This document shows, piece after piece, positions 36,147 through 43,792 of a DNA stretch of 64,000 bases (within the stretch, counting starts at the first letter, position 1; every line of letters begins with the position of its first letter). The stretch comes from Flavobacterium kingsejongi (GTDB lineage Bacteria > Bacteroidota > Bacteroidia > Flavobacteriales > Flavobacteriaceae). Location of the stretch: the NCBI RefSeq assembly GCF_003076475.1, contig NZ_CP020919.1:2666001-2730000 (forward strand), read 5' to 3'. Below the pieces are notes generated by a model that was not told the origin of the DNA, did no database searches, and saw only the letters and a program-made list of their open reading frames with translations. The translations under genes were made by a program, and so were the position numbers.

Positions 36147-36941
36147 TTAAATCAAAATGCCGTATGCCTCACAGAATGCCTGTGTCACATATTCATTGGA
36201 ACAATAGACATAGCCATTATCGCAAAATTGGGTTCCCCAACTGTTCCGAATAATAAAATGGTCGTTGGTATACCCTACAATGGCAATAGCATGAGCACCT
36301 CTTACGGTTTCTTTATCATAGACGTCAAACCTGTTTTCTGCAGGCCATGACCTCCATTGGTTATCGGTGTCCACCATGGCAATAACAGGGCCCTGGCTTG
36401 AAATCCACATACGCAGGTAATCCACATTGCAGTCGTCATTGTTAATCACCCGGTAATAGCCTTTAATTTTCATCTGCGATGCCAAATCAGAAAATTCCGG
36501 TGTTTTGAATTTTACATTAAATTCTTCCGTGTCCAGCGGAAAGTCTTTGAGATGTACCGCACCATATTTTCGCAATACATCCAAAGCCGCTTTTAGGCAG
36601 ACACCCGTATGGATATCGGCAGAAGTGGTGGCTGCGTCATCATCGGTTTCCTTAGCTGCCATCCAGGTAAGCCATGATGAAAGTTGGTCTTCTTTGGCGA
36701 TTTTGTTTTGTTTTACCAGGTGCCAACGCAGCAATCCATGTGTTGAAGCCCAACCTACGCAGGCTGAGGTATCGAGTTGGTCGCCAATTTCCCACCAATC
36801 TTCACGCAGATCAAAAGTGTGTGGAAAATTCATGTTTACTAATCCTTCGGCAATAGCCTTATCGAGTGTCCAGTCGTTCTCTTTATCAAAAGAGGGGACA
36901 CAATTTAAAATTCTATCGGTAATGCGACCTCCTGCTGGCAT
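36147..36941 (-). CDS. C1-family (papain-like) cysteine peptidase
   Basis: The 264-residue protein shows Q55 and catalytic C61 in GDQLDTSACVGWA, H217 in RGAHAIAIVGY and N233 in IRNSWGT, a complete papain-type active site. Insertion segments between C61 and H217 fit the bacterial bleomycin-hydrolase-like or BPLP-type groups less well than plain C1A. There is no signal peptide and no long propeptide; the N-terminus starts directly with MPAGGRITDRIL. The protease may act in the cytoplasm or be released by a non-classical route. It sits between two repeat elements, which suggests acquired DNA. Confidence 0.85.
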   Translation of the reverse strand: MPAGGRITDRILNCVPSFDKENDWTLDKAIAEGLVNMNFPHTFDLREDWWEIGDQLDTSACVGWASTHGLLRWHLVKQNKIAKEDQLSSWLTWMAAKETDDDAATTSADIHTGVCLKAALDVLRKYGAVHLKDFPLDTEEFNVKFKTPEFSDLASQMKIKGYYRVINNDDCNVDYLRMWISSQGPVIAMVDTDNQWRSWPAENRFDVYDKETVRGAHAIAIVGYTNDHFIIRNSWGTQFCDNGYVYCSNEYVTQAFCEAYGILI

Positions 36942-37137
36942 AACTATTTAGTTTTAAGTGATTTATATATGATGAATTTGTAGGTACATTTAGGCTTAGC
37001 TATTTTTTATGATGGCTAATAGGGCACAATTATAGTGATTTAATTAATAATTATGATAAATTCCTATTCAATTTTTAAAATTCATAGCAATTATTTGGGT
37101 AATTGGTGTAAAGTTGTGAAAATTGATAATAAATATG

Positions 37138-37188
37138 GTGCTATTGGAAGTAGTTTGCGCGTCACGAGCAGAATGCTCACGACAGCGC
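37138..37188. repeat. dispersed palindromic repeat, B-half only
   Basis: CTATTGGAAGTAGTTTGCG, then GTCACGAGCAGAATGCTCAC and GACAGC. The A-half is missing. With the A-half at 37502-37540 it brackets the small 48-residue gene. Confidence 0.8.
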
Positions 37189-37221
37189 TGATCTAATTTT
37201 ATATCTGAAAATCATTAAGCA

Positions 37222-37253
37222 TAAAAAAACCGTCTAAAATTACTTTTAGACGG
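37222..37253 (-). terminator. Rho-independent terminator of the small Cys/His protein gene
   Basis: On the minus strand CCGTCTAAAA pairs with TTTTAGACGG and runs into a seven-T tract. It ends transcription 14 bases after the stop at 37267. Confidence 0.85.
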
Positions 37254-37266
37254 CTCTTCAACATTT

Positions 37267-37413
37267 TTAAAGCCTACTACAATGGCTGCAAAGAGGTTTA
37301 CCCCCTGTACCAGACTGTCGATTAGCGCTCTCGATGTTGTTTCCTTCCGTACAACTGGTGTTGTTGTGATGGACACTTTGTTTCACGCTGTGAAACGGGT
37401 TTGTTTTTGCCAT
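37267..37413 (-). CDS. 48-residue Cys/His-rich small protein
   Basis: An ATG ORF on the minus strand runs to a TAA, followed directly by a strong terminator. It reads MAKTNPFHSVKQSVHHNNTS, then CTEGNNIE, a basic Gly-rich SANRQSGTGGKPL and a final CSHCSRL. The composition (Asn, Ser, Gly, Lys, two clustered cysteines plus C21) does not look like a random frame, and it resembles small conserved Bacteroidetes proteins I have seen, though I cannot confirm a family. The CxxC plus upstream Cys/His residues suggest zinc binding. An ordinary 60-residue cutoff would miss it. Confidence 0.65.
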   Translation of the reverse strand: MAKTNPFHSVKQSVHHNNTSCTEGNNIESANRQSGTGGKPLCSHCSRL

Positions 37414-37501
37414 AATTACTGTTTTAGATTAAGTAACAATAGTAAAACACTTACAGTAGTAATCTTTACGGTTTTCCTTTATACGGCATATTATTTTTTG
37501 G

Positions 37502-37540
37502 TGCTTCCGCGAGCATCCTGCTCGTGGCGACAATCCAAGG
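37502..37540. repeat. dispersed palindromic repeat, A-half only
   Basis: GCTTCCGCGAGCATCCTGCT, then CGTGGCGACAATCCAAGG. The core contains the hairpin CGAGCA-TCC-TGCTCG. Only remnants of a B-half follow. Confidence 0.8.
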
Positions 37541-37607
37541 ACGTTTGATGGCAATTGGCAAATGTTCTCCGGTTTTTATATCTTGCTGCTTTGAAATAGT
37601 ATGACAA

Positions 37608-38144
37608 ATGCGGAAAATTAAATTATACATTGCCATCTCTCTGGATGGTTATATCGCCCGTCCTGATGGCGATTTGGATTGGTTAACAACATTTCCCAAT
37701 CCCGAAGTTTCGGATTATGGTTACCAGGAATTTTATGATACGATCGACACCATTATCATGGGCGGTAAAACCCATCGTACCATTGTCGCTATGGCTATTC
37801 CCTGGCCTTATGAGGATAAAACCTCCTATATCGTAAGCCGTCAGCAGGGCGGAAGTAGCACACAACAGATCCGGATTTTAAATGACAATCCCATTCAAGC
37901 CATCACCCAATTAAAAGAACAGGAGGGAAAGGCCATTTGGTTAGTAGGCGGAGGCGAATTAGTAGCACTGCTTTTAAACCATGACCTGATTGATTCGATG
38001 ATTATTACGACCATCCCGACACTATTAGGCAGTGGGATTCCGCTATTCCCAACGCCTATTAAAGGTTCGGACTGGAATGTTGTCCATACCCAATCCTATA
38101 CCAATGGCGTGATGACAACGGAATATGAGATTAGTAAAAAATAG
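37608..38144 (+). CDS. dihydrofolate reductase-fold protein (RibD C-terminal-like)
   Basis: The 178-residue protein has the RibD_C/DHFR-like pattern: KIKLYIAISLDGYIARPDGDLDWL at the N-terminus, DTIIMGGKTHRTI, and near the C-terminus LVGGGELVALLLNHDLIDSMIITTIPTLLGSGIPLFP. Such proteins are NADPH-dependent reductases of uncertain substrate (YwjB-like) and frequently occur alone. An upstream ATG at 37601 is out of frame; the start is the ATG at 37608. Confidence 0.87.
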   Translation: MRKIKLYIAISLDGYIARPDGDLDWLTTFPNPEVSDYGYQEFYDTIDTIIMGGKTHRTIVAMAIPWPYEDKTSYIVSRQQGGSSTQQIRILNDNPIQAITQLKEQEGKAIWLVGGGELVALLLNHDLIDSMIITTIPTLLGSGIPLFPTPIKGSDWNVVHTQSYTNGVMTTEYEISKK

Positions 38145-38170
38145 TGCAGTATAGTTTAGTAACACAATAC

Positions 38171-38264
38171 CCGGCTCCCGCGAGCATCCTGCTCGTGGCG
38201 ACAATGCAATGATGTTGTTATTGGAAGTGGTTTACGAGGTCAAGGGCAGGATGCTCGCGACAGC
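38171..38264. repeat. dispersed palindromic repeat, best-preserved A+B unit
   Basis: A-half GGCTCCCGCGAGCATCCTGC, then TCGTGGCGACAAT; a loop of about 15 bases; B-half TATTGGAAGTGGTTTACGAG, then GGGCAGGATGCTCGCGACAG. The two halves are inverted copies, giving a roughly 94-base hairpin. Confidence 0.88.
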
Positions 38265-38484
38265 GGGGGGGGGTATTCGATTTGTTGATAAGTTAATACG
38301 CTTAATTCTTCTTGCATAGTTCACTAAGTATATCTTAATGTCTTGAAATATAACAGTTATTATAATTTTTTTATTTTGTTTTAAAACAAAATATTTCACA
38401 CTTATCAACATTATTATAGTATTTACTATCCTATATTTGTAAACGGTTTACAACATGTAGACATTGTACACATTGAAAAGAATG

Positions 38485-38512
38485 AATAAAAAAACCATCC
38501 CGTAGGATGGTT
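38485..38512 (-). terminator. terminator-like hairpin downstream of a hydrophobic micro-ORF
   Basis: On the minus strand AACCATCC pairs with GGATGGTT with a four-base loop, followed by a T-run. It lies 11 bases beyond the TAG of the 18-codon ORF at 38523-38579. Confidence 0.7.
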
Positions 38513-38522
38513 ATAAAATAAA

Positions 38523-38579
38523 CTAACGCTTGCGTTCTAAAATAAGATACAGCATAGCTAAAAATAAAGCATACTCCAT
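38523..38579 (-). CDS. possible 18-residue hydrophobic peptide
   Basis: The reading frame encodes MEYALFLAMLYLILERKR and is closed by a TAG and then a terminator hairpin. A short hydrophobic helix with a basic end resembles type I toxins and small membrane peptides, but at this length chance is a real alternative. No ribosome-binding evidence is decisive. Confidence 0.25.
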   Translation of the reverse strand: MEYALFLAMLYLILERKR

Positions 38580-38729
38580 TTAATAAGGGAATTATGTTAA
38601 TACTTGAAAAACTTCTGATGGCAGTCAGGAGTTTTTCCCTTTGTACTCTACTGCATTTCTGCAACTTCAAAGGTGGACATGCTAACTTAGCCTGCATTGA
38701 AAGTTAAGAAATAATCTTAATTTTAATCT

Positions 38730-39029
38730 ATGAAACAAGTCCGCAAAATTTACGACAAGGCTTTTAAGGAAAAAGCCGTTGAATTGAGTTATGATAGAAC
38801 AAATGTATCAGAACTTGCCAGGGAGTTAGGAATAACAGCCCCCCAGCTTTATAAATGGCGTAAAGAACTCCAGGAATTTGGAGAAGGAAGTTTTCCTGGA
38901 AAAGGAAATTTAAAACTAACTCCCGAGCAAGAAAAAATCCATGAACTGGAGAAAAAACTCAAAGATGCAGAGTTAGAACGTGACATATTAAAAAAAGCAA
39001 TCGGCATTTTTTCCAAGAACGGTCGATGA
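38730..39029 (+). CDS. IS3-family transposase OrfA
   Basis: The 99-residue protein has a helix-turn-helix (KEKAVELSYDRTNVSELARELGITAPQLYKWRKEL, residues 13-46) and a C-terminal leucine-zipper-like coiled coil (EKIHELEKKLKDAELERDILKKAI). Its stop overlaps the start of orfB as ATGA. A slippery A-run (seven A, then G) near 38990 sits in the zero frame as A-AAA-AAA, and the -1 frame stays open into orfB, so a frameshifted OrfAB transposase can form. Confidence 0.93.
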   Translation: MKQVRKIYDKAFKEKAVELSYDRTNVSELARELGITAPQLYKWRKELQEFGEGSFPGKGNLKLTPEQEKIHELEKKLKDAELERDILKKAIGIFSKNGR

Positions 39030-39904
39030 TTTATAGTTTCATTAAAAACAATGAACAGCTATTCCCGATTGAAAAAATGTGCAGAGTTCTACAAGTAAGC
39101 AATGGAAGTTATTACCGATGGAAAAAACAAATAAATACTGCAAGACAGCAACTAAAAAGCGCCATAAAAAAACAGATAGCATTGATTTATTTTCAAACCA
39201 AGCAACGATACGGGAGTCCTAGAATAACATTAGAACTTCGAAGCATTGGTTATAAAATTTCAAGAGTTACAGTTGCAAAGTATATGAAAGAACTTGGCTT
39301 GCGAAGTAAATTAAGCAAGAAGTTTAAAGTAACAACCAACTCTAGTCACAATTATTTAGTTGTCGAAAATGTATTAAACAGAGAGTTTACTGTAAAAATG
39401 CCATCAAAGGTTTGGGTTTCAGATATTACATACATCCAAACTAAAGAGGGATTTGTATACCTGACCACTATTATGGATTTATACGACAGAAAAATTATAG
39501 GCTGGAGTTTGAGCAACGCAATGAGCACTGAGCAAACGACACTTGGAGCTTGGAAAATGGCAATTAAAAACCGAGATCTTAAAAATGGTTTGATTTTTCA
39601 TTCCGACAGAGGTGTCCAATATGCCAGTAAAAAGTTTGTAAATGTTCTTGATTCCTATAAAAAAATAACTCGCAGTATGAGCCGTAAAGGAAATTGCTGG
39701 GATAATGCTGTAGCCGAAAGTTTCTTCAAATCTTTGAAAACGGAATTGATTTATGGCAACAAACTCATTTCTAAAGAACAAATGAAACTGGAAATCTTTG
39801 AATACATTGAAATTTGGTACAACAGAAAAAGAAGGCATTCTGCTTTAAATTATGCAACTATTGAAGAATTCAACAATCAAATTAATTACAAAAATGTAGC
39901 TTAA
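39026..39904 (+). CDS. IS3-family transposase OrfB (DDE integrase)
   Basis: The 292-residue protein carries an N-terminal HTH_21-like region (QTKQRYGSPRITLELRSIGYKISRVTVAKYMKEL) and an rve catalytic core with D in WVSDITYI, D in FHSDRGVQYAS and E in NAVAESFFKSLKTE, a complete DDE. It is identical or nearly so to the product of copy 3. This copy is the only one with an intact OrfA and may have mobilised the others. Confidence 0.95.
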   Translation: MIYSFIKNNEQLFPIEKMCRVLQVSNGSYYRWKKQINTARQQLKSAIKKQIALIYFQTKQRYGSPRITLELRSIGYKISRVTVAKYMKELGLRSKLSKKFKVTTNSSHNYLVVENVLNREFTVKMPSKVWVSDITYIQTKEGFVYLTTIMDLYDRKIIGWSLSNAMSTEQTTLGAWKMAIKNRDLKNGLIFHSDRGVQYASKKFVNVLDSYKKITRSMSRKGNCWDNAVAESFFKSLKTELIYGNKLISKEQMKLEIFEYIEIWYNRKRRHSALNYATIEEFNNQINYKNVA

Positions 39905-39996
39905 CTTACTGTGCAATTTTTGTTTGCATATCCAAGCTATATTTTCTATATTTATAAAATCGTAATCACTACTGTTTAGCTTCATATCAATATGAA

Positions 39997-40215
39997 TTAG
40001 ATTTTAAGAACTTCATCTTTCCATAAAAAATACAGATTTTTGATGCTTCCATCACTAATTGTTGGACTATTACTCATGCCATGAGTATCTTTTATGACAT
40101 TTATTGCTATTTGTGTAAAGTATTGTTCACCAGGAAAATCCCCAATATATCCTGATCCTGTATAGCTTTTAAGATCATTAATTTTTTGATTTATAGTTTT
40201 TTCATCGTTTCCCAT
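39997..40215 (-). CDS. 72-residue hypothetical protein
   Basis: The protein, MGNDEKTINQKINDLKSYTG at its start, is polar and not recognised. It contains a GYIGDFPGEQYFTQIAI segment. It is AT-rich like its surroundings and lies between IS copy 1 and the next gene. It could be an accessory gene or a fragment of a larger one. No terminator or promoter is clear. Confidence 0.5.
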   Translation of the reverse strand: MGNDEKTINQKINDLKSYTGSGYIGDFPGEQYFTQIAINVIKDTHGMSNSPTISDGSIKNLYFLWKDEVLKI

Positions 40216-40340
40216 TAGTTTGTTTTTTGATTAGATTAACTAATATAGTTAATTAAAGCATTGGCAATGAAGTTCTAATTCTATTATTTTGAATCTTAGT
40301 AAAGGTGATAAATAACATTATAGTCCACATACTGATTTAA

Positions 40341-41069
40341 TTAATAATATGAATTTGGGATGTTACTATTGGAAGTAGTGTACGGGTCACGAGCAGGATG
40401 CTCGCGAAAGTATATAAGGATAGCTGGGCTATTAAAATTATTAAGTGACATCGTAAATTCATCCTTAAGATCTTTTCTAAACTGCTCTTTTAAATATTTT
40501 TTTTTGTTTTCTTCATTAATTGTTTGATAGCCAAGATTCATTTCTGTTATGATTTCGCTTTCCAAATGTTCGATGAATTTTTGCATACCACCTGGTTGCG
40601 GAACACTTGAAATATCATTCATTATAGGATTCGGTGAAAGAATAAAAAGATACATTTTATAATATAAATCTGCAACAGTATGTATTTTGACTTTTACCCC
40701 ACCGATTTTATTTGAATTATTTAAATAGGCATTGGACAAAATTTTAAGCCTTAAAATTTTGTTGATTAGTACGTCTCTATCAACTGTTTTAATAAAAAGA
40801 TCACGATATTTTTTTAGTTGTTCAATATCTGGAGGGAACGGATCGTCAACTTTTATACCTCGAATAATTTTTGGTATGTCCGTAAAGACATCAAATAGTG
40901 CTCTATAATAACCTTTCAAGTAATCTAAGATTTCTAATATCTCTTCTAACTTTCCTAACCTTAACTGCTTTTTTAAGTTGTGCTTCGTCATCAATATAGT
41001 AATAATTGAAATTACAATTGCAAAAGTTGAAAATGCGAATGTTAGTGCTTTATTCCAATCTATAAGCAT
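40341..41069 (-). CDS. hypothetical membrane-anchored protein with repeat-derived C-terminus
   Basis: The 242-residue protein has one N-terminal membrane segment (ALTFAFSTFAIVISIITILMT, about 9-30) and a mostly helical cytoplasmic part, with LRLGKLEEILEILDYLKGYYRALFDVFTDIPKIIRG. The last roughly 20 residues (FREHPARDPYTTSNSNIPNS) are read through the B-half of the dispersed palindromic repeat at 40360-40409. The original C-terminus was probably replaced or extended by that insertion. The family is unknown; AT content and position between IS copies mark it as accessory DNA. Confidence 0.6.
   Translation of the reverse strand: MLIDWNKALTFAFSTFAIVISIITILMTKHNLKKQLRLGKLEEILEILDYLKGYYRALFDVFTDIPKIIRGIKVDDPFPPDIEQLKKYRDLFIKTVDRDVLINKILRLKILSNAYLNNSNKIGGVKVKIHTVADLYYKMYLFILSPNPIMNDISSVPQPGGMQKFIEHLESEIITEMNLGYQTINEENKKKYLKEQFRKDLKDEFTMSLNNFNSPAILIYFREHPARDPYTTSNSNIPNSYY
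40360..40409. repeat. dispersed palindromic repeat, B-half inside a CDS
   Basis: CTATTGGAAGTAGTGTACGG, then GTCACGAGCAGGATGCTCGC. It overlaps the 3' end of the 40341-41069 gene and stays in frame with it. Confidence 0.85.
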
Positions 41070-41247
41070 AAAACTGTTTTTAAAGTAAATGTATATATAA
41101 AAATAGATGCAAAAAAGAGAATAGTTTTATTCTCGATAATGTTATTAGTAGTTTTCCATCAATATTTTTTTTGTGACAATACGGAAAGCCGTAAGGAAAA
41201 GTAAAGGTCAATTATTATCATTGCTTAATTAACTTAAAATAAAAATT

Positions 41248-41514
41248 ATGACAAGTTTTAAAAAGAGTGATTTAAAGTACGAAAATCAGTATGTATGGAA
41301 ACGCGATAGCGGTGATGGTCCATATATAGGAAAAATTGATAGGGATAGATTAGATCGAAATGAAGGATATGAAGTTTTATACTTTGCAAATTCTAATTTA
41401 TCATCAACTTCGACAGTTCGAGATCTGCATAAATTCGAAGATTTAATCCGTGAACTTCCTTCCAGAGAAGTGATGAAGGAGAATATAATTAAATATATTA
41501 GAGACAATTGGTAA
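41248..41514 (+). CDS. 88-residue hypothetical protein
   Basis: The small polar protein begins MTSFKKSDLKYENQYVWKRD and contains PYIGKIDRDRLDRNEGYEVLYFANSNL, then a helical C-terminus (LIRELPSREVMKENIIKYIRDNW). It is a compact domain with beta then alpha character. It is followed 71 bases later by the start of the IS-interrupted small gene on the same strand, so the two may form an operon. The family is not recognised. Confidence 0.6.
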   Translation: MTSFKKSDLKYENQYVWKRDSGDGPYIGKIDRDRLDRNEGYEVLYFANSNLSSTSTVRDLHKFEDLIRELPSREVMKENIIKYIRDNW

Positions 41515-41585
41515 CAATGAAACAACCAAAACGTAATCAACCAATTTCACTAAATTATTACAATATTTAACTAAAAACTAAAAAC

Positions 41586-41686
41586 ATGAAGTTTATTACA
41601 TTTAGGTCAGAGAATCAAATAGAGTATACTATTAATACTTTACAAATAACACATATTTATAAAAATGATTTTGGAAATGGTACCAT
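41586..41686 (+). pseudogene. 5' part of a small gene split by the nested IS insertion
   Basis: The ATG frame MKFITFRSENQIEYTINTLQ, then ITHIYKNDFGNGTI, runs unbroken into the IS at 41687. The 3' part is at 44147-44228. Joining the two at a CAT target duplication (41684-41686 and 44144-44146) gives one open 60-residue frame. Confidence 0.7.
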
Positions 41687-41716
41687 TGGATATGCAAACA
41701 AAAATTGCACAGTAAG

Positions 41717-42594
41717 TTAAGCTACATTTTTGTAATTAATTTGATTGTTGAATTCTTCAATAGTTGCATAATTTAAAGCAGAATGCCTTCTTTTTCTGTT
41801 GTACCAAATTTCAATGTATTCAAAGATTTCCAGTTTCATTTGTTCTTTAGAAATGAGTTTGTTGCCATAAATCAATTCCGTTTTCAAAGATTTGAAGAAA
41901 CTTTCGGCTACAGCATTATCCCAGCAATTTCCTTTACGGCTCATACTGCGAGTTATTTTTTTATAGGAATCAAGAACATTTACAAACTTTTTACTGGCAT
42001 ATTGGACACCTCTGTCGGAATGAAAAATCAAACCATTTTTAAGATCTCGGTTTTTAATTGCCATTTTCCAAGCTCCAAGTGTCGTTTGCTCAGTGCTCAT
42101 TGCGTTGCTCAAACTCCAGCCTATAATTTTTCTGTCGTATAAATCCATAATAGTGGTCAGGTATACAAATCCCTCTTTAGTTTGGATGTATGTAATATCT
42201 GAAACCCAAACCTTTGATGGCATTTTTACAGTAAACTCTCTGTTTAATACATTTTCGACAACTAAATAATTGTGACTAGAGTTGGTTGTTACTTTAAACT
42301 TCTTGCTTAATTTACTTCGCAAGCCAAGTTCTTTCATATACTTTGCAACTGTAACTCTTGAAATTTTATAACCAATGCTTCGAAGTTCTAATGTTATTCT
42401 AGGACTCCCGTATCGTTGCTTGGTTTGAAAATAAATCAATGCTATCTGTTTTTTTATGGCGCTTTTAGTTGCTGTCTTGCAGTATTTATTTGTTTTTTCC
42501 ATCGGTAATAACTTCCATTGCTTACTTGTAGAACTCTGCACATTTTTTCAATCGGGAATAGCTGTTCATTGTTTTTAATGAAACTATAAATCAT
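41717..42594 (-). pseudogene. IS3-family OrfB, frameshifted (copy 2)
   Basis: A one-base deletion in the run before AGCGCC shifts the frame near residue 45, so the 5' part is lost from frame. The downstream catalytic core is intact as an open frame with D, D and E residues, but lacks its normal start. Confidence 0.85.
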
Positions 42595-42883
42595 CGACCG
42601 TTCTTGGAAAAAATGCCGATTGCTTTTTTTAATATGTCACGTTCTAACTCTGCATCTTTGAGTTTTTTCTCCAGTTCATGGATTTTTTCTTGCTCGGGAG
42701 TTAGTTTTAAATTTCCTTTTCCAGGAAAACTTCCTTCTCCAAATTCCTGGAGTTCTTTACGCCATTTATAAAGCTGGGGGCTGTTATTCCTAACTCCCTG
42801 GCAAGTTCTGATACATTTGTTCTATCATAACTCAATTCAACGGCTTTTTCCTTAAAAGCCTTGTCGTAAATTTTGCGGACTTG
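42591..42883 (-). pseudogene. IS3-family OrfA, truncated and frameshifted (copy 2)
   Basis: The first two codons are lost at the junction with copy 3. A GTG in the copy 3 end can start a chimeric frame (reading QFLFAYPQVRK), but the five-C run shifts it out of frame after about 45 residues. Confidence 0.8.
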
Positions 42884-42913
42884 TGGATATGCAAACAAAA
42901 ATTGCACAGTAAG

Positions 42914-43792
42914 TTAAGCTACATTTTTGTAATTAATTTGATTGTTGAATTCTTCAATAGTTGCATAATTTAAAGCAGAATGCCTTCTTTTTCTGTTGTA
43001 CCAAATTTCAATGTATTCAAAGATTTCCAGTTTCATTTGTTCTTTAGAAATGAGTTTGTTGCCATAAATCAATTCCGTTTTCAAAGATTTGAAGAAACTT
43101 TCGGCTACAGCATTATCCCAGCAATTTCCTTTACGGCTCATACTGCGAGTTATTTTTTTATAGGAATCAAGAACATTTACAAACTTTTTACTGGCATATT
43201 GGACACCTCTGTCGGAATGAAAAATCAAACCATTTTTAAGATCTCGGTTTTTAATTGCCATTTTCCAAGCTCCAAGTGTCGTTTGCTCAGTGCTCATTGC
43301 GTTGCTCAAACTCCAGCCTATAATTTTTCTGTCGTATAAATCCATAATAGTGGTCAGGTATACAAATCCCTCTTTAGTTTGGATGTATGTAATATCTGAA
43401 ACCCAAACCTTTGATGGCATTTTTACAGTAAACTCTCTGTTTAATACATTTTCGACAACTAAATAATTGTGACTAGAGTTGGTTGTTACTTTAAACTTCT
43501 TGCTTAATTTACTTCGCAAGCCAAGTTCTTTCATATACTTTGCAACTGTAACTCTTGAAATTTTATAACCAATGCTTCGAAGTTCTAATGTTATTCTAGG
43601 ACTCCCGTATCGTTGCTTGGTTTGAAAATAAATCAATGCTATCTGTTTTTTTATGGCGCTTTTTAGTTGCTGTCTTGCAGTATTTATTTGTTTTTTCCAT
43701 CGGTAATAACTTCCATTGCTTACTTGTAGAACTCTGCACATTTTTTCAATCGGGAATAGCTGTTCATTGTTTTTAATGAAACTATAAATCAT
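42914..43792 (-). CDS. IS3-family transposase OrfB (copy 3)
   Basis: The 292-residue product is the same as that of copy 1, with D, D and E in place. Without an in-frame OrfA upstream it can no longer form a normal OrfAB, so it is probably not competent in cis. Confidence 0.9.
   Translation of the reverse strand: MIYSFIKNNEQLFPIEKMCRVLQVSNGSYYRWKKQINTARQQLKSAIKKQIALIYFQTKQRYGSPRITLELRSIGYKISRVTVAKYMKELGLRSKLSKKFKVTTNSSHNYLVVENVLNREFTVKMPSKVWVSDITYIQTKEGFVYLTTIMDLYDRKIIGWSLSNAMSTEQTTLGAWKMAIKNRDLKNGLIFHSDRGVQYASKKFVNVLDSYKKITRSMSRKGNCWDNAVAESFFKSLKTELIYGNKLISKEQMKLEIFEYIEIWYNRKRRHSALNYATIEEFNNQINYKNVA

Larger units (their letters stand above)
36942..37266. other. AT-rich interval with repeat half and terminator
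   Basis: This holds no gene apart from the annotated repeat B-half (37138-37188) and the minus-strand terminator (37222-37253). It should also contain the C1 peptidase promoter. Confidence 0.5.
38145..38673. other. 529-base interval with repeat, micro-ORF and hairpins
   Basis: No gene of normal size is visible. It holds a palindromic repeat (38171-38264) ending at a run of nine G, a 15-base perfect palindrome TGTAAACGGTTTACA next to a -7-like TATATTTG (about 38431), a terminator-like hairpin (38485-38512), an 18-codon hydrophobic ORF (38523-38579) and a second hairpin (about 38606-38637). Confidence 0.5.
38674..39934 (+). mobile_element. IS3-family insertion sequence, copy 1 (apparently intact)
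   Basis: The 1261-base element runs from TGGACATGCTAAC to the inverse of TGGATATGCAAAC (13-base terminal inverted repeats with two mismatches). It carries overlapping orfA and orfB. No target-site duplication is evident: flanks AGG and AGC. Boundaries were set by comparison with copies 2 and 3, which share these ends. Confidence 0.92.
41687..42883 (-). mobile_element. IS3-family copy 2, left end truncated and degenerate
   Basis: The element is 1197 bases: it lacks exactly the first 62 bases of the left end (up to the orfA ATG-AAA codons) and ends abruptly against copy 3. It carries two one-base deletions, in the orfA C-run (six C in copy 1, five here) and in an orfB A-run (five A in copies 1 and 3, four here). 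Both open frames are broken. Confidence 0.9.

Noticed and set aside
37282..37548. 88-residue plus-strand ORF
   Set aside because: It runs antisense through the small Cys/His gene and ends inside the dispersed repeat; its composition is not protein-like.
38431..38697. 88-residue minus-strand ORF upstream of the IS
   Set aside because: It crosses two hairpins, the micro-ORF and the IS left end, and lacks any domain-like pattern.
28901..40409. Integron attC sites
   Set aside because: The repeats form long hairpins, but the conserved attC box sequences (RYYYAAC and GTTRRRY) are not present at their ends, and no integrase gene is seen.
41783..42142. 119-residue ORFs antisense to each IS orfB
   Set aside because: They occur in all three IS copies only because orfB is conserved; they are mirror frames of the transposase.
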